Shown here: piece by piece, positions 26,123 through 35,211 of the stretch | Layout of the letters: every line of letters begins with the position of its first letter | Numbering within the stretch: position 1 is the stretch's first letter | Assembly (NCBI GenBank): GCA_938092135.1 | Contig: CALLJL010000013.1 | Location: forward strand, 186,001 to 250,000 | DNA: 64,000 nt | Reading direction: 5' to 3' | Source of the DNA: an uncultured bacterium | GTDB lineage: Bacteria; Acidobacteriota; Aminicenantia; Aminicenantales; CALLJL01 | Position numbers and translations under genes: made by a program | The notes under the pieces: model-generated | Told to the model about the DNA's origin: nothing | The model's database searches: none | The model's input: only the letters and a program-made list of their open reading frames with translations

Positions 26123-28288
26123 TTAGCGCCAGGTGTAGCGAGAAATATTTCCGCCAAGGTGCTCAATGGAATCTACGAGTAGCTGAGCAACATAGAGGGA
26201 ATTATGGATATAACCATGAGGCTCTTTTTTGCTCAATTGAAAATTATAGGCCGCTTTAAGCAAGGGGGCATCAAAGGAGTAACGATTAGCCATGGTTGAT
26301 TCATTGGGATCAGCGATGCCGTTATTATTCAAATCTTTAAAGAAATAAGGATAAACCGCTTCATTATAAACAATGGGTATGCCGAATCGGGACGCCGAAT
26401 AGGCTCTCATCTGAGCATAGAGGGCACTTTCTAGCCCTTGAATTTCAGCCTTAATTGACTCGCTTTTATTCCCATCACCATCATAGTCTGGCGTTGTCGC
26501 TGGCCTAATGCCTGAAAACTTAAACTTTGTCGGATCAGCTCCAGGATTGGGTTGAGATATGTCCTGACCATGACAGAAAACACAATCTTTCCGGTTAGGT
26601 GATTGGACATTATGGAAAATCATATCTTCGGCCGTTTGAGTTCGGTTGGGACTTTTTGTTCCCATATGACATTCGACGCAGGTCGTAAAGCGCCCTAAGT
26701 GGTTGGGATAAATTCGGCGAGTGGCATAAACTTTATTGGGAAATTCATAACCACCCTTTACTTCAGAGCCAAAGAAAACCGCAGCCGAAGGATAATAGTG
26801 AATATTAATAAAACTATAGGGGCCTGGAGAAGCACCTATAGCAGCATCGACAGTCGTTTTTGCCGCCCGCCCCTGATGGCAATTGAGGCAAAGATTAGAG
26901 GCATCCCTTAGGTCCTGAATTATACCGGAAGGAAATGTGACTGGTCCGACTTTTCTTAATAGAGGGGGACTCGTGTGGCAGGTGGTGCAGAGTAGGCCAT
27001 TAGAAATGGGCAGACTTGTATCTACAGTTCCTTTTGCCAGAAAATAAGGCAAGCCTTCAGCCGAATGACATTTAGCACAAGTCGCAGGCACAGCCCCCTC
27101 TACATCCCAATGGCGCCAGGCTTCAGAGGAACCATCAAAATGGCCTTCATCTGTTCGATGGAAGCGGGCCATATCCACATAATTATTTAATTTTCTGTTT
27201 AAATCCTCAATGGAATCATAAAGGAGCTCAAGATGATATTTGCCATTGTGGGCAAACCCAGCAGGATCCTTTTTACTTACCTGGAAATTATAAGCCGCTC
27301 GGAGCAATCGCGGGGTAAAGGCATTATATCTATTGGCAAAAGTGACCTCATCAGAATCTGGTCGGCCATTATCATTTTTATCAATAAAGAAATAGGGATA
27401 AGTATGTTCGTCATAAACAATGGGCAGACCGGCGACTTCGCGAGCATATTTTTTGATTAAATCATAAAGAATATTCTGAAGATCGGCGATTTCGTAATAA
27501 ATTCCTTCGATAATATTGCCATCACCATCATAATCTGTTAGGGAAGCCCAGTAGCGAATATCCTTAGGATCTTTAATACCAGTATGGCAGGTATTGCAGG
27601 CCCTCATATCTACTTCCAGGGAATGGGGATTATGGCAGGTAATGCAAGCATTATAGCCAGGGATATGGACAAAACGAGCATCGTAAGTTTTTCCGGCGTA
27701 TTGATATCCGCCTTTAACTACTGTTCCAAACTGGGAAGCTGCGGCGGCATAATAGTGAATATTCAGGAAACTGAGAGCGGAGCTAGGAGTATCATCATCG
27801 GGGGCAGCAACATTAGCTATAGCAGTATCAACAGCTACCGTTGAACTTCTTCCCTGATGGCATTCCATACACAATCCCTCAGGGCCAAGTCCCTTGACCT
27901 CAACTCCAGAAGGAAAGACAACAGAGGGTCTTTCCCGCAGGGTGCCTAAATTGGCATCTATATGGCAGACTGTACATTCAACCGTTGTTCCAATAGGCGC
28001 ATTTTTATCCACTTTGTTGGGCGTTGAGCCATCGGCGCCAATAAAATCTAAAAAGCCGGGAGTGCTATGGCACTTAGCGCAGGCGGCCGGAATTTCTGCT
28101 GGAGAGGCTGTGTTCCAATAATTAAAGGCAGTAGAATTTTTATCAGCATGTCCGGAAATTTTCCAGAGTTTTTCAGCTCTTGATTTTTTAGAAAGAAGAT
28201 CTATCTGTCCTTCGTCGCTTTGAAGGACAAGAAAGGGAACAAGGGCAAAAACCGAAAGCAAAGATATTACTATAATTATCTTTTTCAT
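26123..28288 (-). CDS. Decahaem cytochrome c with tandem five-haem halves
   Basis: A 721-residue exported protein (signal, residues 2-22) with ten CxxCH motifs arranged five plus five. The two halves repeat the same order: AKCHS, a CHQG site, then an ANRY..., LLxAAYNFQ segment. Each half also has two EF-hand-like acidic loops (DYDGDGN, DKNDNGRPD, DLNNNGIAD) that could bind calcium. There is no lipobox cysteine. It is the third gene after a DmsE-like decahaem protein and a beta-barrel, the position and haem number of an MtrC-like cell-surface cytochrome. Overall sequence resemblance to MtrC is not evident, so the role comes from context. Confidence 0.75.
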   Translation of the reverse strand: MKKIIIVISLLSVFALVPFLVLQSDEGQIDLLSKKSRAEKLWKISGHADKNSTAFNYWNTASPAEIPAACAKCHSTPGFLDFIGADGSTPNKVDKNAPIGTTVECTVCHIDANLGTLRERPSVVFPSGVEVKGLGPEGLCMECHQGRSSTVAVDTAIANVAAPDDDTPSSALSFLNIHYYAAAASQFGTVVKGGYQYAGKTYDARFVHIPGYNACITCHNPHSLEVDMRACNTCHTGIKDPKDIRYWASLTDYDGDGNIIEGIYYEIADLQNILYDLIKKYAREVAGLPIVYDEHTYPYFFIDKNDNGRPDSDEVTFANRYNAFTPRLLRAAYNFQVSKKDPAGFAHNGKYHLELLYDSIEDLNRKLNNYVDMARFHRTDEGHFDGSSEAWRHWDVEGAVPATCAKCHSAEGLPYFLAKGTVDTSLPISNGLLCTTCHTSPPLLRKVGPVTFPSGIIQDLRDASNLCLNCHQGRAAKTTVDAAIGASPGPYSFINIHYYPSAAVFFGSEVKGGYEFPNKVYATRRIYPNHLGRFTTCVECHMGTKSPNRTQTAEDMIFHNVQSPNRKDCVFCHGQDISQPNPGADPTKFKFSGIRPATTPDYDGDGNKSESIKAEIQGLESALYAQMRAYSASRFGIPIVYNEAVYPYFFKDLNNNGIADPNESTMANRYSFDAPLLKAAYNFQLSKKEPHGYIHNSLYVAQLLVDSIEHLGGNISRYTWR

Positions 28289-28325
28289 TTAACCCTCCCT
28301 ATTTGGAAAACCTATCATTTTGGGC

Positions 28326-30182
28326 TTAATCCCAGCGAGCTCCCAGGGAGAGCTCAAAAATGCTGGCTTTATAATCATTAAAGCCCGAGCTTTTTTCCTT
28401 GAAGTCCCAGAGTTTATAAACAGCTCGAATAAGCCATCCCTGGGGTAAATTATATTCAGCCCCGAACTTAGCTATTATTCGATCAATGGGCCAGAAACCT
28501 CTATTGGTATATTTTCCAATTAATCCTTCCACATTGATCTCAGGTTTAGGACGATAGCTAAAGGAAATATCAGTCAGGGTGGATTTACCTTCATAGCGGA
28601 TTGGCCAGGGGAAAGAACCAGCTGGTCCAGTCCAGAAGGGTCGATATTTAATTGATCTATCAGCTCTGTGTTCTCCATTAATTATGGCTGATCCGGCAGA
28701 AAGAATAATCTTACCCCTTTGGTAGCTAACTCGAAGGCTGGCCTGATCGCGGCTGGATTCCCATTTGTCTTCAAAAACTTCGCTTTCGCTTCGATAAATT
28801 AAATAGGAGCCAGATAGTCTGAAGTTTTTCAAGCGTAATTGGGAATCGAGTTTAAAGCGATTGGCCAAAGTTGGCGAAATAAGAGTAAAAGGTTCCTCTA
28901 TATTGGCTCGCTGATAATCAAGGGAAAGACGGAAAATTTTAGAGGGTTCAAAACGTAGGTGCCCGAAGAGGCCCTGGTGGGTGGTTTTGTCTTCATAGGT
29001 GGCCGTTTCCAACTCTTCAAGATTTCTTTGCTCGCGGCGATAGCCCAAAGTTAAATCAAGCCGGGAAGAAAAGAGAATTTGAATACCTGTTTCGAGACCC
29101 AGGGTATTATAGCCAAAATTGACTGATTCCCTTTCCTCTTCCATGACCATTTCCCCCTCCTGTTCGAGCTTTTGATAACGGAAATTGGCGATAAGGGCCA
29201 GACGATTGAAGAGCAAGTAAGAAGCATTGAGATCATAAAGCTGCCAATCCTGGCTGTATTTACCCTTGCCTTCTAGCTCATAGGCAAATTGCCAGCCTAA
29301 ATAATCGAGACCACTTGCTCTTTCCTGATAATCAAGATCCATATCAAGGTTGATCAATTGAGCTGAGCCAGAAAAAAGGAGGCTTGAAAAGGGACGAAGG
29401 TTAAAGCGCAAACTATGAGTATAGGAGCGAAAGCTGTAGGGTTGATTTAAATAGAAGTAATTTAAAGAAGAAGGATAAGGGGAAAAGGGGCCACCATCGG
29501 CATATCCCGGCAGAAAAAGAGAATTAGTCGTCTCGAAATCATGAATTTTTTCTTCAAGAACAATAGAAAAGGGTTTTGTATGAAAATTGAGAGTTAAAGA
29601 TCCAAGCTTGGAGTCTTCCTCCAGGGGCTTCTCCATTTCAAATTCAACCCTATTTATATCAAGGGTTGGAGTGCTCTTACCCTTACGGGAAAAGCGTTCA
29701 TAGCCTAAAGTCAGATTTAATTGTCTGGAAAGGATTAAACGAAATAAACCACTGTCGCTTCGTCGATCGAAATCAAATGAGTGGGGATCATAGAGGGAAC
29801 CGGCAGCCTGGTGAAGATCTTGATAAAAATAGGCGGCTTTTTTTCGGTTATATTCGAAGGAAAAGCGACCGATCTTATTGACCTGCAGATTAAAAGTTTC
29901 GAAGGGATCGCCGCCAAAGTTTTGAAGATTTATCTCCAGGCGGTCGATTATTTTTGCTCCATTTCCTTGGGGCTGATAAGTTAAGGCAAAATTAAATAGT
30001 CTGGCTCCCTTTTCCAGGTTAATGTCTTCCCTGTATTTTGAATAGGCGCCAGAAGTGTCGACAATACGATACCCAAAAAGAAAGAGACCTTTCCAGGAAG
30101 AGGCAGTTTGAGCCTGAAGACAAAGAAAAGATGGAACCAAAGAAAAAATCAGTCCAAAAATTATTAAAGCTAAGCGTTTCAT
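28326..30182 (-). CDS. Outer-membrane beta-barrel, MtrB/PioB-like by context
   Basis: A 618-residue protein with a cleavable signal (residues 1-24, ending LQAQ). The rest is a long series of alternating amphipathic strands rich in Tyr, Phe and Arg, finishing with a strand LSLGARWD. I count enough strand-like segments for a barrel of more than 20 strands, similar in size to MtrB (about 700 residues). It has no cysteines in the mature part. Ribosome site AGGAGG. Lying ten bases after the decahaem DmsE-like gene and 37 before the other decahaem gene, it is best read as the porin sheath of an electron conduit. Confidence 0.72.
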   Translation of the reverse strand: MKRLALIIFGLIFSLVPSFLCLQAQTASSWKGLFLFGYRIVDTSGAYSKYREDINLEKGARLFNFALTYQPQGNGAKIIDRLEINLQNFGGDPFETFNLQVNKIGRFSFEYNRKKAAYFYQDLHQAAGSLYDPHSFDFDRRSDSGLFRLILSRQLNLTLGYERFSRKGKSTPTLDINRVEFEMEKPLEEDSKLGSLTLNFHTKPFSIVLEEKIHDFETTNSLFLPGYADGGPFSPYPSSLNYFYLNQPYSFRSYTHSLRFNLRPFSSLLFSGSAQLINLDMDLDYQERASGLDYLGWQFAYELEGKGKYSQDWQLYDLNASYLLFNRLALIANFRYQKLEQEGEMVMEEERESVNFGYNTLGLETGIQILFSSRLDLTLGYRREQRNLEELETATYEDKTTHQGLFGHLRFEPSKIFRLSLDYQRANIEEPFTLISPTLANRFKLDSQLRLKNFRLSGSYLIYRSESEVFEDKWESSRDQASLRVSYQRGKIILSAGSAIINGEHRADRSIKYRPFWTGPAGSFPWPIRYEGKSTLTDISFSYRPKPEINVEGLIGKYTNRGFWPIDRIIAKFGAEYNLPQGWLIRAVYKLWDFKEKSSGFNDYKASIFELSLGARWD

Positions 30183-30191
30183 TCGTCCCTC

Positions 30192-31043
30192 CTATTTTAA
30201 AAAGAGGCGATTAAGGTTCGAGCCATGGATGGCTCTATGACAGTTCGTGCAATTGGTGGCTGCAGAGGTAAAGCGGCTGTGCCAAGCTGGAGCCGTTCCA
30301 TGGCAGCTAAAGCATAGATCGGCGATACTTTGCTGGGCCAGAAGATGCCGATTAGGTGAGCCGTGCGGGGTATGACAGGCTGTACAGCCTTCAATTCTTG
30401 ACGCTCCATGTTCATAAAGAAAGGGTCCGCCCTTCTCAGCATGACATTGTAAGCACGCCTGTTGCTTGAAGCCACCTAATTGGTGTCTTTGGGTAGGTTC
30501 ATGGGGATTATGACAGGAGATACATTCTAAAATGCCTTCGCGGAGACGATGTCTTTCGTTCAGATTAAATTCGGCCAAAACATCCTGATGACAGGAGGCA
30601 CAAACTTTATCCGATAGATTTAAAGAGTTAGACGATTTTTCTGGGAAGGAGTGAATTGAATGACAGGCTGTGCAATCGAGATTGCTTCGGCCATGGGGGC
30701 TCGAAGAATAATGACCGGCCTCGGCATGATGACAAGCCAGACAAGGTTTTATTTTTTCAGCTGGCTTTTTTTCTGGGGTAAAAGAAAAAATGGATTCCTT
30801 GGTTCCTTCTTCCGCATGCTTTTCTGCTCCTTGATGGCAGGAAGCGCAATTTTCCTTTTTATGGGGAATGAGATTGAAAGCCTTGACCACATCTTCATGA
30901 CAGGCAGAGCAATTCTCGGATTGTTGAGGCCTTTCTGAGGGTTTCTTAGCTCCTAAAAAAAAGATAAGAATAAGGAGAACAAAGGTCCCTATTATTAAGG
31001 GAGAAAAAAAATTAAAAAGAAATGGATATCTTTTTGATTTCAA
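30192..31043 (-). CDS. Decahaem cytochrome c, DmsE/MtrA-like
   Basis: A 283-residue protein starting at TTG with GGAGG six bases upstream. An N-terminal hydrophobic segment (residues 10-32) is a signal or anchor. Ten CxxCH motifs fill residues 45-270. The segment GCTACHTPHGSPNRHLL near residue 222 is a hallmark of the DmsE/MtrA decahaem family. MtrA-type proteins sit inside an outer-membrane porin and carry electrons between periplasm and surface. First gene of the three-gene conduit operon, with a strong promoter upstream. Confidence 0.85.
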   Translation of the reverse strand: MKSKRYPFLFNFFSPLIIGTFVLLILIFFLGAKKPSERPQQSENCSACHEDVVKAFNLIPHKKENCASCHQGAEKHAEEGTKESIFSFTPEKKPAEKIKPCLACHHAEAGHYSSSPHGRSNLDCTACHSIHSFPEKSSNSLNLSDKVCASCHQDVLAEFNLNERHRLREGILECISCHNPHEPTQRHQLGGFKQQACLQCHAEKGGPFLYEHGASRIEGCTACHTPHGSPNRHLLAQQSIADLCFSCHGTAPAWHSRFTSAATNCTNCHRAIHGSNLNRLFLK

Positions 31044-31163
31044 GTGAAACCTCCTTTAGGAATAATCTTTCTAACCCTTGAAAATTTTTTTTGGTTGGCC
31101 TGGCTTTTTTTTCCAAGATAATTTTTTAATATTTTGTTTATATTTAATATCGAATATATAAAA

Positions 31164-31191
31164 TTTATAGAATTTTAGTTATATTTGTCAA
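31164..31191 (-). promoter_or_regulatory. Promoter of the porin-cytochrome operon
   Basis: Minus-strand TTGACA (31186-31191), a 16-base spacer and TATAAA (31164-31169). Transcription would start about 115 bases before the decahaem gene. The -10 region is surrounded by short AT dyads that could be an operator for the adjacent Rrf2 regulator (inference). Confidence 0.6.
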
Positions 31192-31297
31192 GTTTTTTTT
31201 GTCCTAAAAGGCCACGAATAGCGATTAGGGCCATTAGAGGGCTTAAGGAGAAGTCAATGAACTTAGGGCAAAAAAGTTTTAAAAAAGATAGGGTGAT

Positions 31298-31744
31298 TTA
31301 ATTGAATTTTCTTTTGCCTTTGTTTTTTTTCTCACAGATATCAAGGAGAGTTTGCAGAGTTACCTTCGAAAAATAATCTTCAAGCACCATTGAAGCTTCT
31401 TTCCAGATTTCATAAGTTGCACAACGGGGTAAACGGTTGCAAAAATTTTTATCGATAACGCAATCGACAAGAGCACAGGGTCCTTCGAGCGCTTCCAGAA
31501 TATCGATCAGTTTAATTTCCGATGGCTTGCGAGTAAGGCTATAACCTCCTCCTGCCCCCCTAATGCTTTTAACTAAATTAGCGAATTTAAGGGGGATAAT
31601 AATCTGTTCGAGGTAGCGAAGAGAAATGCCTTCTTCTTGGGAGACGTCTTTAAGGACGACTGATTTTTTACCTTGGCTATAAGCTTTGGCTAAATAGAGC
31701 ATCAATCGGGTGCCATAACGACCTTTTGTTGATAATTTGATCAT
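31298..31744 (-). CDS. Rrf2-family transcriptional regulator with four cysteines
   Basis: A 148-residue Rrf2/IscR-type repressor. The winged helix-turn-helix is at residues 1-70 with RGAGGGYSL in the wing. Cysteines at 90, 95, 102 and 108 in the dimer-linker region could hold an Fe-S cluster, as in IscR, NsrR or RsrR. It lies upstream of the porin-cytochrome operon, same strand, so redox, iron or NO control of that operon is plausible. Confidence 0.88.
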   Translation of the reverse strand: MIKLSTKGRYGTRLMLYLAKAYSQGKKSVVLKDVSQEEGISLRYLEQIIIPLKFANLVKSIRGAGGGYSLTRKPSEIKLIDILEALEGPCALVDCVIDKNFCNRLPRCATYEIWKEASMVLEDYFSKVTLQTLLDICEKKNKGKRKFN

Positions 31745-31981
31745 CTATTCATCCTTTTTATTTAAAAAAAAATTAAAGCGCACTATTAAAATAATTATAA
31801 ATCAAAAAGCCAATAAAACTCAATAAAGTTTTATCGAAATATTAGGCTTTTGCCTTAAGCTTGAAGACAGATTATTTTATGCCTAAACAAACTAAAATTA
31901 TAATTTTTCAAATTGCCAATTTTCATGATATTAGAAGTAGGCTAAAATAAAAGAGAGGGAAAAATAAAGGAAATAGTTAGG

Positions 31982-32756
31982 ATTGGCTATAGCCGGATAG
32001 CTCAGGAAGGAACTTCCTGCTGTCCATCTTCCAACCCTTGCAAAGTAATCTTGGTCAGGAAATTAGCCAAAAAAATAGGCTATACAGAGGAGGACCTTAG
32101 CCGAAGGCCCAAGAAAGCCTATCTTGGTCTTGGCTGTGGAAATCCTGTGGCTCTAGGCTCCCTCCAGGAAGAAGAAATTGTTCTTGATCTTGGTTCAGGT
32201 AGCGGGATGGACTGTTTTTTAGCCGCCAATAAAGTTGGCCCTCGAGGTTGAATTATTGGTATCGATATGAACCCTTCGTTGGTGGCCAGGGCAAGAAAAA
32301 TAGATGAAAAAGAAGGTTATAACAATGGGGAGTTCAAACTGGGCGAAATTGAGAATTTACCGGTAGCTGATAATTCCATAGAGGTTATTATTTCTAATTG
32401 TTAATAATTTTTGTCCTGATAAGAAAGGGTTTTCAAGGAGATTTATAGGGTCCTAAAACCGGGCGAGAGATTCATAATTTCAGACTTAGTTCTTGTGAAG
32501 CCATAGCTTAATTTCATTAAAGAATCAGTCGGAGCTTATATTGGCTGTTTTCCTGGAGCTGTGCTCAAATTATATAAAATTAATAAAACAAGCTGGTTTC
32601 AATGATATTAGAATAATCAAAGAAAGCCCCTTTCCAATCGAGCTAATGGCTAGTGATATCACAGCCCAGACAGTTAAGGAAGATAATCAAATTTCGTCAG
32701 GGAAGGTTAAGATTGAAGATTATGTCGTGAGTCTTCAGGTTGTAGGTATCAAATAA
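31982..32756 (+). pseudogene. arsM: Arsenite methyltransferase (ArsM-like) pseudogene
   Basis: A broken SAM-dependent methyltransferase. In pieces one can read the ArsM N-terminus with GTSCCPSSNPC, LGLGCGNPVAL, the SAM site VLDLGSGSGMDCFLAANKVGP, then IGIDMNPSLVARAR, GEIENLPVADNSIEVIISNC, FKEIYRVLKPGERFIISD and a C-terminal IKQAGFNDI region. It lacks a start codon. It is interrupted by TGA at 32249-32251 (where family members have Arg), a frame break near 32403-32430, TAG near 32503 and another frame change near 32570. Functional ArsM methylates arsenite; this copy cannot. Confidence 0.85.
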
Positions 32757-32991
32757 TCGATAAAGAGTTAATTTCTTCTCTAACCATCATTCCGGAAATT
32801 TCTTTGCTATCCAAACGAGGGAAAGTCAATTTTTCATAGGAAAGTGCATTAGAAAGTGGTGACATTTCCTTAAAATTTTATTTCGATCATGGGCTTCTCT
32901 AAAAATCGTGGATGCTGACTTGACTTTAGCCTGGTAAAACTAAATATAATTTAATTTTCTAGATGAGGTCAAAATTAAAAAGGAGACAAAA

Positions 32992-35130
32992 ATGAGTGAG
33001 CTTTCTTCGGTATTAAAAAAAGGAAATTGGCTTATTTATATATTCTTATTTAATCTGATTTTATTTTCTGGCTTCACTTCCATTAATCGAGATTCTCAGG
33101 AAGAAAGCAATCCCTTTTTTGCGCCCTATGGTACTCCCTTTGAAACCCCGCCTTTTGACCGGATTAAAAATGAACATTTTCTTCCAGCCATCAAGCGGGG
33201 CATCGAACTCCATCAGGCTGAAATTGACGCTATTGTTAACAACCCTAAGCCCCCAACCTTTGAGAATACAATTTTAGCCTTTGACCGCAGCGGCCAGTTT
33301 CTTTCTAAGGTTTCTCTTGTTTTTAGCGCCCTGCAAAGTGCCCACACCTCAACTGAGCTTCAAAAGATTGCCGAAGAAATTTCTCCCCTGGTAACCCAGC
33401 ACCGATCCAATATTTATCTGAATGAGAAGCTTTTTACCCGAATTAAAGCAGTCTATGAACAGAGAAAAAGACTTAAGCTGGGAGAGCAAGAGCGTTTTCT
33501 GGTAGAAAAAATTTATCAGGATTTTGTTCGCCAAGGAGCCCTTCTTCCAGGAGACCAGAAAGAAAAATTGAGGCAAATAGATCGCGAGCTTTCTCTATTA
33601 TCCCTCAAGTTTGGAAACAATGTTCTTCAAGAAACCAACAGTTTTAAATTGGTCATCGAAAACAAGAAGGATCTCGATGGCCTCCCCCAGAATGTTATTG
33701 ATATGGCCGCTGAAACAGCCAAAAAGCTAGGCCTTGAAGGAAAATGGGTTTTCACCACCCAGGTTCCAAGCATGATTCCCTTCCTTCAGTACGCCAAAAA
33801 CCGAGAGCTCAGGAAGCGCCTGTTCACAGCTTATATTATGCGAGGAGATAATTACAATGAATATGATAATAAGGAAATAATCAAGAAAATCATTAAGCTG
33901 AGAACAGAGAGAGCAAAGCTGCTGGGTTATCCCACCTTTGCTCATTATGCGATTGAAGTTAATATGGCCAAAACGCCCGAAAAAGTTGAAGAATTTCTGC
34001 TTCAACTCTGGAATTATGCTCTCAAACGGGCCAAGGAAGAACTGGCCGAAATGCAGCAGATTGCCGATGAGGAAGGAGCCGGAATCAAGATCGAACCCTG
34101 GGATTGGTGGTTTTATGCGGAAAAATTGCGCAAGAAAAAATATGCTTTGGATGAAAATGAGATCAGACCTTATTTTTCTATTGACAATGTAAAGAAAGGG
34201 ATTTTCACCTTAGCCGAGCTGCTTTACGGTTTAAAATTTGAAAAAAGAAGTGATATCAGCGTTTATCATCCAGAAGTTGAAGTTTATGAAGTTAAAGAGA
34301 AAGATGGACGCCATGTGGGCCTGCTTTATTTAGATTTCTTCCCCCGGCCAACCAAAAGGAGTGGAGCCTGGTCTGGGGCCTTGAGAAGACAAGCCTATGA
34401 AGAGGGTAAACGAATCGCTCCTCTAGCAACCATTTGTGCCAATTTCACCAGGCCAACGGAAAAGAGCCCCTCTCTTCTTTCTTTGGATGAGGTTAATACC
34501 TGTTTTCACGAATTTGGCCATGCTTTAGCCACTTTACTTTCTAATGGTAAATTCCATAATCGCTTTGTTCCCCGGGATGGAGTTGAACTTCCCTCTCAAA
34601 TTATGGAAAACTGGGCTTTTGAGCCCGAACTCTTAAAGCTTTATGCCCGCCATTACCAGACTGGCGAAGTCATCCCGGAAGAGCTTATAAGAAAAATAAA
34701 TAATAGCACGCTTTTTAATCAAGGTTTTGCTTCAACCGAATATCTGGCTGCCGCTTTGCTTGATCTTTACTGGCACCAGACGATTTTTGATCAAGAAATA
34801 GATGTTAATGCCTTTGAAAGAGAAATTACAAAAAAGCTTGGCTTGATTGAAGCGATTGTTCCTCGCTACCGAAGCACTTATTTTCAGCATATTTTCTCTG
34901 GCGGCTATTCGGCTGGCTATTATGTTTATATCTGGGCTGAAGTTCTTGATAGCGATGCCTATGAGGCCTTTAAAGAGCGCGGCCTTTTTGACCAGAAGAC
35001 AGCGGCTTCTTTCCGGAAAGAAATTCTAGAGAAATATGGAACAGTTGATTTCTATCAGCAATATATCAAATTCCGTGGCCGGGAGCCTAGGCTTGAGCCT
35101 TTGCTCAAGAAGCGGGGCTTTTTAAATTAA
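32992..35130 (+). CDS. M3-family zinc peptidase (Dcp/oligopeptidase A-like), exported
   Basis: A 712-residue peptidase with an N-terminal hydrophobic segment (residues 14-30) followed by the Dcp/PrlC start NPFFAPYGTPFETPPFDRI. The zinc site is HEFGH at residues 506-510 with Glu539 as third ligand. Other M3 landmarks are FASTEYLAAALLDLYWH and FSGGYSAGYYVYIWAEVLD. These enzymes cleave short peptides or dipeptides from C-termini. Ribosome site AAAGGAG. The signal suggests action in the periplasm, in keeping with the other exported peptidases in the window. Confidence 0.93.
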   Translation: MSELSSVLKKGNWLIYIFLFNLILFSGFTSINRDSQEESNPFFAPYGTPFETPPFDRIKNEHFLPAIKRGIELHQAEIDAIVNNPKPPTFENTILAFDRSGQFLSKVSLVFSALQSAHTSTELQKIAEEISPLVTQHRSNIYLNEKLFTRIKAVYEQRKRLKLGEQERFLVEKIYQDFVRQGALLPGDQKEKLRQIDRELSLLSLKFGNNVLQETNSFKLVIENKKDLDGLPQNVIDMAAETAKKLGLEGKWVFTTQVPSMIPFLQYAKNRELRKRLFTAYIMRGDNYNEYDNKEIIKKIIKLRTERAKLLGYPTFAHYAIEVNMAKTPEKVEEFLLQLWNYALKRAKEELAEMQQIADEEGAGIKIEPWDWWFYAEKLRKKKYALDENEIRPYFSIDNVKKGIFTLAELLYGLKFEKRSDISVYHPEVEVYEVKEKDGRHVGLLYLDFFPRPTKRSGAWSGALRRQAYEEGKRIAPLATICANFTRPTEKSPSLLSLDEVNTCFHEFGHALATLLSNGKFHNRFVPRDGVELPSQIMENWAFEPELLKLYARHYQTGEVIPEELIRKINNSTLFNQGFASTEYLAAALLDLYWHQTIFDQEIDVNAFEREITKKLGLIEAIVPRYRSTYFQHIFSGGYSAGYYVYIWAEVLDSDAYEAFKERGLFDQKTAASFRKEILEKYGTVDFYQQYIKFRGREPRLEPLLKKRGFLN

Positions 35131-35211
35131 AAGCTTTTCTTCTTCTCGCTAAGCAGATATTAATCATCAAATATTAATCAATAAATAACAATTTTCCTTG
35201 CTCTTAAGCTT

